DNA from: Crocinitomicaceae bacterium
GTDB taxonomy: Bacteria; Bacteroidota; Bacteroidia; Flavobacteriales_D; Sanyastnellaceae
Length of the DNA stretch: 12,239 nt
Direction: 5' to 3'
Assembly (NCBI GenBank): GCA_020848015.1
Contig: JADLBA010000118.1
Location: 1 to 12,239, forward strand
Positions 1 to 7,951 of this stretch are shown piece after piece (within the stretch, counting starts at the first letter, position 1; every line of letters begins with the position of its first letter). A model generated the notes under the pieces. The model saw only the letters and a list, made by a program, of their open reading frames with translations, was not told the origin of the DNA and did not search any database. Position numbers and translations under genes: made by a program.

Positions 1-494
1 CATCGGTTTTCTCTACACAATCTGAAGTGACAGAAGTGCTTGTAGGTGGTATTCCGCAACCGTTTCAGGTAGTGCCCTTCGACTTCTGGGAGTTCAAAGG
101 CTGGGAGGCTATCCACGCAAATCCCGCTCCCGGAGCGCAAAATAAAGAAGTGTCATTTACTTTTATTCAACAGGATACAGTTATTGCACATCTTGAACGC
201 ACACCGTTTGTCTATTACCTGCCGAATTCATTTACACCCAACAACGATGGAGTAAATGATATTTTCCGCGTTGAAGGAAATGCTATTGATGCTACTGATT
301 TTCATCTGATGATATTTAATCGCTGGGGAGAAAAGGTATTTGAAACAACCGATTTAACAAAGCCTTGGGACGGTTCTCATCAGGGGGGCGCTTACTATGT
401 AAAAGACGATGTGTATATGTACAGGATGAAGATCAAGAGCATTCATGATCCACAACCTGTTGAGGTGACCGGTACCGTGACGGTGTTGAGATAG
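1..494 (+). CDS. C-terminal part of a T9SS type B (gliding-motility-associated) cargo protein
   Basis: This is the 3' end of a larger gene. The frame is open back to base 3 with no stop, so the GTG at 27 is not the start and the protein begins outside the window. The last ~93 codons (about 216-494) form a gliding-motility-associated C-terminal domain, the T9SS type B sorting signal. Its hallmarks are visible in order: YLPNSFTPNNDGVNDIF, then a beta strand leading into FNRWGEKVFET, then WDGS, a GGAYYVKDDVYMYRM strand, and a closing GTVTVLR ending at the terminal Arg. In this family the domain directs export across the outer membrane and is normally joined to long proteins with PKD, Ig-like or SprB-type repeats. 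The preceding ~60 codons are too short to identify. The gene converges on icmF with a 45-base gap. I saw no strong terminator in that gap. Confidence 0.88.
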   Translation, partial: SVFSTQSEVTEVLVGGIPQPFQVVPFDFWEFKGWEAIHANPAPGAQNKEVSFTFIQQDTVIAHLERTPFVYYLPNSFTPNNDGVNDIFRVEGNAIDATDFHLMIFNRWGEKVFETTDLTKPWDGSHQGGAYYVKDDVYMYRMKIKSIHDPQPVEVTGTVTVLR

Positions 495-539
495 AGTCTT
501 TGCCCGACTGTAGCGTGAGATATGTTAGGTAAAACCCAT

Positions 540-3500
540 TTACATATTTCTCCTGTACTGGCCACCGACAGCAAATAGCGCATCAGTGATCTGTCCCAGC
601 GAACAAACTTTGGTGGCCTCCATAATGTGGGCAAACATATTCTGGTTTTGAACTGCTGCCAGTTGGATAGCTTTCAAGTGGTGCTCTGCTTCCGCCTTAT
701 GCGATTTTTTCAGATTATCAAGCATCGCTATCTGATATTCTTTTTCTTCAGAAGTTGCGCGGATCACTTCTTTGGGGAGAATGGTCGGCGAACCTTTTGA
801 AGAGAGAAAAGTATTGACCCCGATAATCGGAAATTGCCCGTTGTGTTTCAGCGTTTCGTAATAAAGACTCTCTTCCTGAATTTTACTGCGTTGGTACATC
901 GTTTCCATCGCGCCGAGCACACCACCGCGCTCTGTGATGCTATCGAATTCTGAAAGTACTGCAGCCTCCACAAGGTCTGTCAACTCCTCAATGATAAACG
1001 AACCCTGCATCGGATTTTCGTTTTTCGCAAGTCCGAGTTCTTTATTGATGATAAGTTGAATAGCCATCGCTCTTCTCACACTCTCTTCGGTAGGTGTTGT
1101 AATGGCTTCATCGTATGCATTTGTGTGGAGTGAATTGCAATTGTCATAAATGGCATATAATGCCTGCAGTGTGGTGCGGATATCATTGAAATCTATCTCT
1201 TGTGAATGTAGCGAGCGCCCGATGGTCTGAATATGGTATTTCAGCATTTGTGCACGCGGGTTGGCTCCATATTTTTTTGCAAGTGCTTTTGCCCATATAC
1301 GGCGTGCTACACGGCCTATCACCGCATACTCAGGATCAATGCCATTGCTGAAGAAAAACGAAAGGTTCGGGCCAAAATCGTTAATGTCCATGCCGCGACT
1401 GAGATAGTACTCAACATAGGTAAAGCCATTGGCAAGAGTGAAAGCGAGCTGTGTAATAGGATTAGCTCCCGCTTCTGCGATATGATAACCGCTGATCGAA
1501 ACTGAATAAAAATTCCTTATTTTTTGCTGAATAAAATATTCCTGCACATCGCCCATCAGTCGCAGCGCAAATTCGGTAGAGAAGATACAGGTATTCTGCG
1601 CCTGGTCTTCTTTTAAAATATCTGCCTGTACGGTGCCGCGCACAGTGCTGATGGTATCAGATTTGATTTTTTCATAGATATTTTTCTCCAGCACTTCATC
1701 GCCGGTGATGCCGAGCAATAGCAATCCTAATCCATTATTTCCCTTTGGTAATTCTCCTTGGTAGCGAGGACGAGCCAAGCCCTTGTCATCCCATTTTTTC
1801 TTCAGTTTTTTTTCCACTTCATTTTCAAGCCCGTTTGCGCGGATATAGATCTCGCATTGTTGATCTACTGCAGCGTTCATAAAAAAGCCGAGCAGCATAG
1901 GAGCAGGGCCGTTAATGGTCATAGATACCGATGTTTTTGTATCGGTAAGTTGGAATCCGGAATAGAGTTTTTTCGCATCGTCGAGGCAGCAGATGCTGAC
2001 ACCCGAGTTGCCAACTTTTCCATATATATCAGGCCGATGGGCGGGGTCATTGCCATACAGCGTCACTGAGTCAAATGCAGTGGAAAGGCGCTTGGCATCC
2101 ATACCGAGACTTACATAATGGAATCGGCGATTGGTGCGTTCAGGCCCGCCTTCGCCCGCAAACATCCGTGTAGGGTCTTCTCCTTCGCGTTTAAACGGAT
2201 AGATACCGGCGGTATAGGGAAATTCCCCCGGTACATTTTCCTGCAGCGACCAGCGAAGAATTTCTCCCCAGTTTTTATATCCCGGCATGGCCACTTTCGA
2301 AATGATTGTATGAGAAAGCGTTTCGGATTGAGCAGCGATACGGATATCATTGCCTCTTACTTTGAAAATGTATTCTGCCTCGCTGTATTTTTTTTTCTTC
2401 GCCTCCCACTCTTCGATCAGTTGCCGGTTGTGCGGATCGAAATCAAGACGGAGACGGTCAAACGTTGATTTGAGCATCTTCAGCGCAATAGTTCCGTCCG
2501 AGTCTGCGGGAGCAGCACTTTCTTCGATCATGCGGATGCTGCGATCGAGTGCAAATAATTTTTCTGCCACCTCCGACTGACGGCGTGCCCACTCATCGTA
2601 AGCGCGGTTGTTTTCAGCGATCTCGCTGAGGTAGCGGGTGCGGTGCGGAGGAATGATGAAGACCTTTCGACTTATTTCACCGCTGAGGTTAAAATGTGAG
2701 GTTAGCCCACATGGTATCCGCTGCTCTATCTTGTCAATCAGAAGTTGGTACAGAAGGTTAGTGCCGGGGTCGTTGAACTGTGAAGCAATTGTTCCAACCA
2801 CCGGCAGGCTTTCATCGTCAGCATCCCAGAGCTGATGATTGCGCTTGTATTGTTTGCGCACATCGCGCAGTGCATCCTGCGCTCCACGTTTGTCAAATTT
2901 ATTGATGGCAACTACATCGGCAAAATCGAGCATATCAATCTTTTCGAGTTGTGTCGCCGCACCAAATTCGGGTGTCATAATATAGAGTGCCACATCGCTG
3001 TGATCCATGATCTCGGTATCGCTTTGCCCGATGCCAGATGTTTCGAGAATGATCAGGTCAAATTTTGCTGCTTTGAGGATATCAACCGCTTCCGACACAT
3101 GTTTACTCAAAGCTAAGTTGCTCTGCCGTGTGGCAAGTGAGCGCATATATACACGGTCACTTCCGATGGCATTCATACGGATGCGGTCGCCCAACAGTGC
3201 GCCACCTGTTTTTCGCTTGGAAGGATCAACAGAAATAATACCGATATTTTTTTCAGGGAAATCAAGAAGAAAACGGCGCACTAATTCGTCCACCATCGAA
3301 GATTTTCCTGCCCCTCCCGTTCCTGTGATGCCCAGCACAGGAACGCTGATCTTTGAAGCAATAGCACTGATACGATCTAGTTCGTCCTTGTGTTGTTCCG
3401 GAAAATTCTCTGCCGCAGAAATTAGTCGCGCAATCGTCATCGGATTTTTTTCGGAAAGCATAGATGTCTCCCCGTGTAGTACAATGCCGGTCGGAAAATC

Positions 3501-3929
3501 ACTTTTTTCTACCAGATCATTGATCATACCCTGTAGCCCAAGAGCACGCCCATCATCGGGATGATAGATTCGCGCAATGCCGTATTGATGCAACTCCTCC
3601 ATTTCTTCCGGAAGAATAGTTCCACCGCCACCGCCAAAAATTTTAATATGGCCGGCTCCCTTTTTTTTCAGCAGGTCATACATATATTTAAAGTACTCTG
3701 TGTGTCCTCCTTGGTAGCTGGTTATTGCGATGGCCTGCGCATCTTCCTGGATCGCACAGTTCACCACTTCTTCTACCGAGCGGTCGTGTCCGAGGTGGAT
3801 CACTTCGCAACCCGTTGACTGAATGATACGGCGCATTATATTGATCGCAGCATCGTGCCCATCAAAGAGGGAAGCAGCCGTTACAATACGAATCTTGTTT
3901 TTTGGTGAATAGGGTGGGGTAGCCTGCAT
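540..3929 (-). CDS. icmF: Fused isobutyryl-CoA mutase (IcmF)
   Basis: This is a full-length 1129-residue adenosylcobalamin enzyme that interconverts isobutyryl-CoA and n-butyryl-CoA, acting in the cytosol in branched-chain and short-chain acyl-CoA metabolism. Domain order is diagnostic. The B12-binding domain is at ~10-140, with D23-G24-H25 supplying the lower-ligand His. A MeaB-like GTPase chaperone is at ~195-410, with P-loop GTGGAGKS 203-210, DPSKRKTGG after 235, and NKFD 343-346. A linker at ~420-540 leads to the TIM-barrel mutase domain at ~560-1125, with SVSMTINGPA near 667 and GYHIAEAGA 814-822. Substrate residues follow the isobutyryl type: Phe590 in TRMFAG replaces the Tyr, and Gln778 in DQAQNT replaces the Arg, that bind the carboxylate in methylmalonyl-CoA mutase. 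IcmF enzymes are also known to isomerise isovaleryl- and pivalyl-CoA slowly, so the physiological substrate is not certain. The start is a single ATG after an A/T-rich leader. It appears to be a one-gene transcription unit. Confidence 0.96.
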   Translation of the reverse strand: MQATPPYSPKNKIRIVTAASLFDGHDAAINIMRRIIQSTGCEVIHLGHDRSVEEVVNCAIQEDAQAIAITSYQGGHTEYFKYMYDLLKKKGAGHIKIFGGGGGTILPEEMEELHQYGIARIYHPDDGRALGLQGMINDLVEKSDFPTGIVLHGETSMLSEKNPMTIARLISAAENFPEQHKDELDRISAIASKISVPVLGITGTGGAGKSSMVDELVRRFLLDFPEKNIGIISVDPSKRKTGGALLGDRIRMNAIGSDRVYMRSLATRQSNLALSKHVSEAVDILKAAKFDLIILETSGIGQSDTEIMDHSDVALYIMTPEFGAATQLEKIDMLDFADVVAINKFDKRGAQDALRDVRKQYKRNHQLWDADDESLPVVGTIASQFNDPGTNLLYQLLIDKIEQRIPCGLTSHFNLSGEISRKVFIIPPHRTRYLSEIAENNRAYDEWARRQSEVAEKLFALDRSIRMIEESAAPADSDGTIALKMLKSTFDRLRLDFDPHNRQLIEEWEAKKKKYSEAEYIFKVRGNDIRIAAQSETLSHTIISKVAMPGYKNWGEILRWSLQENVPGEFPYTAGIYPFKREGEDPTRMFAGEGGPERTNRRFHYVSLGMDAKRLSTAFDSVTLYGNDPAHRPDIYGKVGNSGVSICCLDDAKKLYSGFQLTDTKTSVSMTINGPAPMLLGFFMNAAVDQQCEIYIRANGLENEVEKKLKKKWDDKGLARPRYQGELPKGNNGLGLLLLGITGDEVLEKNIYEKIKSDTISTVRGTVQADILKEDQAQNTCIFSTEFALRLMGDVQEYFIQQKIRNFYSVSISGYHIAEAGANPITQLAFTLANGFTYVEYYLSRGMDINDFGPNLSFFFSNGIDPEYAVIGRVARRIWAKALAKKYGANPRAQMLKYHIQTIGRSLHSQEIDFNDIRTTLQALYAIYDNCNSLHTNAYDEAITTPTEESVRRAMAIQLIINKELGLAKNENPMQGSFIIEELTDLVEAAVLSEFDSITERGGVLGAMETMYQRSKIQEESLYYETLKHNGQFPIIGVNTFLSSKGSPTILPKEVIRATSEEKEYQIAMLDNLKKSHKAEAEHHLKAIQLAAVQNQNMFAHIMEATKVCSLGQITDALFAVGGQYRRNM

Positions 3930-3960
3930 GAAAATAAAATATACCTGTAATATTACCGGT

Positions 3961-3968
3961 CAAAGGTA
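3961..3968 (-). promoter_or_regulatory. Putative -7 promoter element for icmF
   Basis: On the minus strand this reads TACCTTTG, an exact match to the Bacteroidota primary-sigma -7 consensus TAnnTTTG. It lies 31 bases upstream of the icmF ATG, which would give a leader of roughly 25 bases. No convincing TTG (-33) element is present at the usual spacing, so the call rests on the -7 box and its position only. Confidence 0.45.
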
Positions 3969-4069
3969 AAAAAGATGCGCGCATAAAGAGTTGCCGGATC
4001 ATTTCCCGCAATAAAAACTCATGTAATAAAGAGAGCATTGATGCACTGTTTCATTTCGATATTTGCGCA

Positions 4070-4843
4070 ATGAACGCTGTAAAAATTATTTCTGTGATCT
4101 TGCTGGCGGGTTGCTGTAGCCTTTTTCCATCGAAACTCAGTGCCTGGGGGAAAATAGGCCATCGCATTGTGGCGGGAATTGCAGAAGATCATCTTGCGCC
4201 AGGAGTAGCCGACTCTGTGCAGTTGTACCTCGGTGATATGACTATGAAAGAAGCTGCTACGTGGATGGATGAAGTGAGGAGCGATACTGCCTATAATTAT
4301 CTGAAACCGATGCACTACATCAATGTTGAGAAAGGGGAGTTGTATGTGCGGACTTTCGGCCCTAATATCCTGAATGAATTGTATCAGAGTTTTAAAATAC
4401 TCTGCCACCGCAGCGAATTTTCAAAGGAAGAAGTTTTTATGGCGATGAAAAAGGTCATTCACCTTGCCGGAGACCTCGGACAACCACTACATGTTGGGTA
4501 TGGAGAAGATCGCGGCGGCAACCTTGTGGAGGTAACTTTTATTGATAAAAAATCCAATCTGCACAAAGTGTGGGATTCTGACATCATTGAGAGACAAGCG
4601 GTCACCCAATCTCAATGCACAGAACTAATGAACAACTGGTCAAAAAGAAAAATTCACCGCTGTAAAAAAATCAATTTTGAAAAATGGATGAGCGATTCGA
4701 GAAGTTGGCTGCCGCTTATCTATCAGTTTGACAACGCAACCATTGATCAGAAGTACGTGGATAAAGTTACACCGGTGCTGGAGAGGCAACTGATTGTTTC
4801 CGGGCTGAGGCTGTCTGCATTGCTGAACACAGTTTTTGCTTGA
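4070..4843 (+). CDS. Secreted S1/P1-family zinc nuclease
   Basis: This 257-residue protein is a predicted zinc-dependent nuclease (3'-nucleotidase/single-strand nuclease, phospholipase C/P1 fold), exported by a signal peptide. All nine metal ligands of the P1 family can be placed with the right spacings: Trp26 and His31 (spacing 5), Asp67 in TWMDEVR, His82 in MHYINV, His131-Asp135-His141 in the HLAGDLGQPLH block, and His165-Asp169 in LHKVWD. DRGGN at 147-151 is also typical. In the family the mature protein begins with the Trp, whose amino group binds zinc, so cleavage is expected after Ala25 (LSA|W). A lipobox-like LAGC at 12-15 offers a competing cleavage site. The length fits bacterial members. 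The likely role is degradation of extracellular nucleic acid for phosphate or nucleosides. The gene is divergent from icmF. A weak promoter match (TTG at 4038, GATATTTG at 4058-4065) would place transcription start at or just before the ATG, so the true promoter is unsettled. Confidence 0.93.
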   Translation: MNAVKIISVILLAGCCSLFPSKLSAWGKIGHRIVAGIAEDHLAPGVADSVQLYLGDMTMKEAATWMDEVRSDTAYNYLKPMHYINVEKGELYVRTFGPNILNELYQSFKILCHRSEFSKEEVFMAMKKVIHLAGDLGQPLHVGYGEDRGGNLVEVTFIDKKSNLHKVWDSDIIERQAVTQSQCTELMNNWSKRKIHRCKKINFEKWMSDSRSWLPLIYQFDNATIDQKYVDKVTPVLERQLIVSGLRLSALLNTVFA

Positions 4844-5455
4844 GGTATGCATTTTCGCTTCTGATATTTTACCTCCACACCTCTTAAAGGGAACCTGCCG
4901 GAACCCGGAAAAGTGTCGCCGATGTGCATGAAAAAAATAATCGAACCGGTAAATTTTTTTACGGTATCCTTCGTATGTAATTCAACTTGATGTGAAATAA
5001 ATTCACTGACTTAGGCCAGGGATTTATGTAGTTTTCCTGAAAAGCCCGTTACATTTTCCATCATATTTTTTTTGCTGGGTTTATCGCGGGCGAGTAGGGA
5101 GGAATAAAGAGGAGGTAAATTTCTCCAGGAATAACTAATTTTGGGATTTGTGAAAAAAGCACTGTTATCAAGTAATACTATTTTTATCCATAAATAGCCC
5201 AATACAAATCTCTGAAGCGTTGTGTTATTGCGGTATTGGTGGAAAATATCGAACTATTTTAAAAATAGAAAGGTATAACGCAAGTAGTAGAGAAGACGTC
5301 AATAATATAGCCCACGGCTTTTCTATTCGGTGTGTGCACAATTGAGGACTTCTAAATAATTCATCGTTTCAATAATGATTCAGAAAGAATGATCAGTAAA
5401 AAAATCTTTTACTACTTGGTTAGTAAAGACTTTTCGTTTTGCCAGATACCCTAAC
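4844..5455. other. Gene-poor intergenic region (~610 bases)
   Basis: I find no supportable gene here. The longest open frame (5011-5202, minus, 63 codons) has no ribosome binding site, promoter or recognisable domain, and its composition looks random. A short imperfect hairpin (ACCG, bulged G, TAAA / TTTACGGT, 4945-4965) lies about 100 bases after the nuclease gene but lacks a following T-run. A/T-rich stretches and a purine-rich AGGGAGGAATAAAGAGGAGG tract (5095-5114) stand out. The right end contains the probable terminator of the glycine-rich protein gene. The region could hold a decayed gene or a small RNA, but nothing in the sequence proves either. Confidence 0.5.
5398..5428 (-). terminator. 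Probable intrinsic terminator of the glycine-rich protein gene
   Basis: Read on the minus strand, CTTTACTA pairs with TAGTAAAAG (one bulged base, six-base loop, 5406-5428). It is followed by A and then seven T residues (5405 down to 5398). It sits 28-58 bases past the stop codon of the minus-strand gene. The stem is A/T-rich, so strength is uncertain. A second overlapping pairing (AGTAAAA with TTTTACT, 5395-5412) could compete with it. Confidence 0.5.
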
Positions 5456-7147
5456 TTAGTTGGGATTGGTGATGGGGTAGCGGACGATCACGATACCCGA
5501 ACCACCATTGCCCGCGGCGTAAGGGCTCTTGCTTGCACCACCACCTGATCCGGTATTAGCAGCTCCCGCTTCAGGAGAAGAGTTCTGATTTCCCGCACTA
5601 CCACCACCGCCAGAACCACCACTTCCGGGGGTTGCATTTTCCCAACTGCATGCCCCTCCACCTCCTGCACGTGTTATACTTACTCCGGTGATGGATGAGG
5701 CTCTTCCGGAGCCTCCATTTCCACCTACCCCGCCAGCGCCAGAGCTACCGGCTGATGCAGCACCACCGCCGCCGCCGCCGCCCGATCCTGATAATGCATT
5801 GCCTCCACCGTAACCCTGACCTGCAGTTCCTGCGGCACCAAAGGGAGCGGAAGCACCTGCGCCATTACCAGTGTATGTGTCTCCACCACCTCCAGAACCG
5901 CCGGTATTCGCAATCAATCCACTGCCGCAGCCACCGCCACCACCCAATGCAGTAATAGATCCAAATACAGAATTGGAACCATTCGCTCCTCTGCCTATCG
6001 AGCTATTCGGTTGTCCTGCTCCTCCATCTCCCACCACTACCGTATAAGAACCTATGGCAACAGAAAGTGGGCTTTCTGCAGCGGCTCCTCCGCCAGAAGT
6101 TTCTCCGGGAACAGAACAACGATAACCGCCGGCACCACCACCGCCAGAACCATTCTGGCTGTGAGTAGCGCCGCCACCGCCGCCACCACCGCCAATGACA
6201 AGGTATTGTACTGTTGTCTCTGTACCGGTAGCGGTTACATTGAAACTATGAGTTCCGACTGAAGTAAAACTGTGGACACGATAAGTTACACCATCAACAT
6301 CTATATCGGAAATATTTCCACCGGTGGCTACTACCGACCCCCATGTATTAACTGCAAGGCTTTGAGATACAGAGCCGCATGGATTGGAAGCTACGACAGA
6401 AACATTTCCTGATGTGTTGCCAACTGTTACTGTGATTGAATTAGTACCGGCACCATCTGTTATGTTCCAACCGGAAGGCAGAGTCCAAGAATATGATGTA
6501 GCGTTGGTTACTGGAGAGATGCTGTAAACCTGGCCGGCAGCACCAGCCAAAACTTCATCGGAACCACTGATTGAACCGGGTGTGTCAAGTGCCGCAAATA
6601 CTGCGATTGATAATGTTCTCATTGTACTTCCGCAGGCATTAAATCCTGTGATAGCGTAATCCGCAATACCTGTTGCAGCAGTGGGAGTGCCACTGAGTTG
6701 GCCGGTAGATGTGTTCAGACTGACTCCGTCTGGCAATGAAGGAGATACCGAGTAGGTGGAAGGTGTGCCGCTATTGGTGCTCGGATTATTCACAGTAATG
6801 GCTTCGCCCACACAATAGTCGAGCGGGCCGTTGTAGTCGTAGGTGAGACCGGTGGGAGCAGGGGGAGTACAGGTTCCACAGAGCTCATACCAGTTGGTAC
6901 CATTGTAAACATTGGTGCAATGTGTTGATAAGTTGAAGATCGTAAGACCTTCCGCCGGAGATAATATGGCATCCCGTTGTTGGGTGGTAAGTCGCGGAGG
7001 AAGAAGTCCTTTTGATGAAGACTGAAGGTCGAGAATAGAAGAAACAGCAGGAGTCGGCTCTACGGACTCTGAAATGACCGCCTGACCAAAAATTGGTGCT
7101 GTAAAAGCGCAAATAAACAGAGATAAAAACAGAACAAGTTTTTTCAT
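5456..7147 (-). CDS. Secreted multidomain protein with glycine-rich C-terminal domain
   Basis: Using the ATG at 7147 the protein has 563 residues. A classic signal peptide (MKKLVLFLSLFICAFTAPIFG, cleavage near residue 22) supports this start over an in-frame ATG at 7192, which would add 15 residues ahead of the signal and lies upstream of the likely promoter. Residues ~36-90 carry a Bacteroidota-typical surface module (SSILDLQSSSKGLLPPRLTT, then AEGLTIFNLST and YNGTNWYELCG). Residues ~95-183 resemble a putative Ig (He_PIG) domain, with SLPDGVSLNTSTGQLSGTP. Residues ~187-266 resemble a PKD-like domain with YSWTLPSGW and VVASNPCGS. From ~270 a strand-rich segment leads into YLVIGGGGG, and ~316-563 is a glycine/serine/alanine-rich domain closing with GSGIVIVRYPI, a pattern I know from glycine-rich surface proteins. 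There is no T9SS sorting domain, so the export route after the Sec system is unclear. The likely role is adhesive or matrix-forming; no enzyme motif is seen. Confidence 0.87.
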   Translation of the reverse strand: MKKLVLFLSLFICAFTAPIFGQAVISESVEPTPAVSSILDLQSSSKGLLPPRLTTQQRDAILSPAEGLTIFNLSTHCTNVYNGTNWYELCGTCTPPAPTGLTYDYNGPLDYCVGEAITVNNPSTNSGTPSTYSVSPSLPDGVSLNTSTGQLSGTPTAATGIADYAITGFNACGSTMRTLSIAVFAALDTPGSISGSDEVLAGAAGQVYSISPVTNATSYSWTLPSGWNITDGAGTNSITVTVGNTSGNVSVVASNPCGSVSQSLAVNTWGSVVATGGNISDIDVDGVTYRVHSFTSVGTHSFNVTATGTETTVQYLVIGGGGGGGGATHSQNGSGGGGAGGYRCSVPGETSGGGAAAESPLSVAIGSYTVVVGDGGAGQPNSSIGRGANGSNSVFGSITALGGGGGCGSGLIANTGGSGGGGDTYTGNGAGASAPFGAAGTAGQGYGGGNALSGSGGGGGGGAASAGSSGAGGVGGNGGSGRASSITGVSITRAGGGGACSWENATPGSGGSGGGGSAGNQNSSPEAGAANTGSGGGASKSPYAAGNGGSGIVIVRYPITNPN

Positions 7148-7164
7148 GATAGAATTTGTTGGGG

Positions 7165-7172
7165 GAAAGGTA
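7165..7172 (-). promoter_or_regulatory. Possible -7 element for the glycine-rich protein gene
   Basis: The minus strand reads TACCTTTC, seven of eight matching TAnnTTTG, 17 bases upstream of the ATG at 7147. If used, transcription would begin downstream of the alternative ATG at 7192, favouring the shorter protein. No well-spaced -33 TTG is seen. Confidence 0.3.
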
Positions 7173-7256
7173 AGTAAACTTTTTCTCTCCATTCGGCAAT
7201 GTATGGGCGCAGATTAATTTTCGGATACAACATTCCGGTAAAATGGAAGATCATGT

Positions 7257-7264
7257 TAATTTTG
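7257..7264 (+). promoter_or_regulatory. Possible -7 element for the 7373 gene
   Basis: TAATTTTG is an exact match to TAnnTTTG, about 108 bases before the ATG at 7373, which would give a leader near 100 bases. No TTG at the expected -33 spacing was found. The element lies in the 225-base divergent region between the glycine-rich protein gene and the plus-strand secreted genes. Confidence 0.3.
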
Positions 7265-7372
7265 AACACTTACCCGTTTTTATTTCATAATTTCGTTTCG
7301 TGCTAAACATACAGGAAATAAATAATCCACAGTTCATTGCTTGAGTATTAATCCAATAAATAAATTATCTGA

Positions 7373-7885
7373 ATGAAAATCATTATTTCACTTTTTACCG
7401 GCGTGTTTGTCACGTCTGTAGTATTTTCACAGGCAGACCTTGACAAGCCTTTACGGCTGACAGGTACCGGCGCTGATGCGAAGATCGAAGGAATCAAGGA
7501 TATTTCCCAACCACAGGATGCGGTGAGTGCAGAGGCAGTTCAGAAAAGCAGCCTCGTGTTTGACGGCAGTGCCTCAGGAGCCGCCGATGCTTATACCGCC
7601 ACCCTTGTGCCCACCCCCGCATCGTTGACTCCGGGGATCCTCGTCATGTTTGTCGCTACTGCAAATAATACCGGTGCCGCTACCATCAATGTGAACGGAC
7701 TGGGTGCCATTGCCCTGAAGAAAGATGTTTCTGCCGATCTCGAAGCTGACGATATCAAAGCGGGACAAATCATTTCTGCTATCTATGACGGCACCAACTT
7801 TCAGGTGTTGAGCCGCTCTGAGGGATCGGGTGGAGGTGCCGGAGCAATGGATTATACACACTTGTATCTCGACACCTTTCACTGA
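7373..7885 (+). CDS. Secreted protein with phage-tail-fibre-like module
   Basis: This 170-residue protein begins with a signal peptide (MKIIISLFTGVFVTSVVFSQ, cleavage about residue 20-21). Residues ~27-58 (RLTGTGADAKIEGIKDISQP then DAVSAEAVQ) match a motif that precedes tail-fibre-type repeats in many Bacteroidota surface proteins and phage fibres. Residues ~70-147 form one unit of a familiar phage-tail-fibre repeat: AYTATLVPTP, PGILVMFVATANNTGAATIN, VNGLGAIALKK, then AGQIISAIYDGTNFQVLS. After a glycine linker (GSGGGAGA) the chain ends with only about twelve more residues, so a fuller C-terminal domain seems absent. The start is the first ATG, with an A/T-rich leader and no Shine-Dalgarno. 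It is followed after 66 bases by another small secreted gene on the same strand, probably in one transcript. Function is unknown; a trimeric surface fibre is a guess from the module. Confidence 0.82.
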   Translation: MKIIISLFTGVFVTSVVFSQADLDKPLRLTGTGADAKIEGIKDISQPQDAVSAEAVQKSSLVFDGSASGAADAYTATLVPTPASLTPGILVMFVATANNTGAATINVNGLGAIALKKDVSADLEADDIKAGQIISAIYDGTNFQVLSRSEGSGGGAGAMDYTHLYLDTFH

Positions 7886-7951
7886 GTTAGATAGGCATTT
7901 GTGAAATTAAATATTTAAATTCAATTCCATCGAATAAATTAAATTAAGAAC

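Noticed and set aside
1233..3818. Many plus-strand and alternative-frame open frames inside icmF
   Set aside because: All are covered by the strongly conserved icmF coding sequence and none has a recognisable domain.
5011..5202. 63-codon minus-strand open frame as a gene
   Set aside because: No ribosome site, promoter, domain or partner gene; the frame is short enough to occur by chance in A/T-rich DNA.
5695..6262. Arg/His/Pro-rich open frames on the strand opposite the glycine-rich gene
   Set aside because: They are the antisense reading of glycine codons (GGN read as NCC and shifted frames), a common artefact of glycine-rich genes.
7148..7192. Extended start of the glycine-rich protein at ATG 7192
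   Set aside because: The extra 15 residues precede a perfect signal peptide starting MKK, and a likely promoter element falls inside the extension.
7373..7885. Prophage remnant, from the tail-fibre-like module
   Set aside because: The protein has a Sec signal peptide and no phage structural, integrase or lysis gene lies nearby; such modules occur in chromosomal secreted proteins of Bacteroidota.
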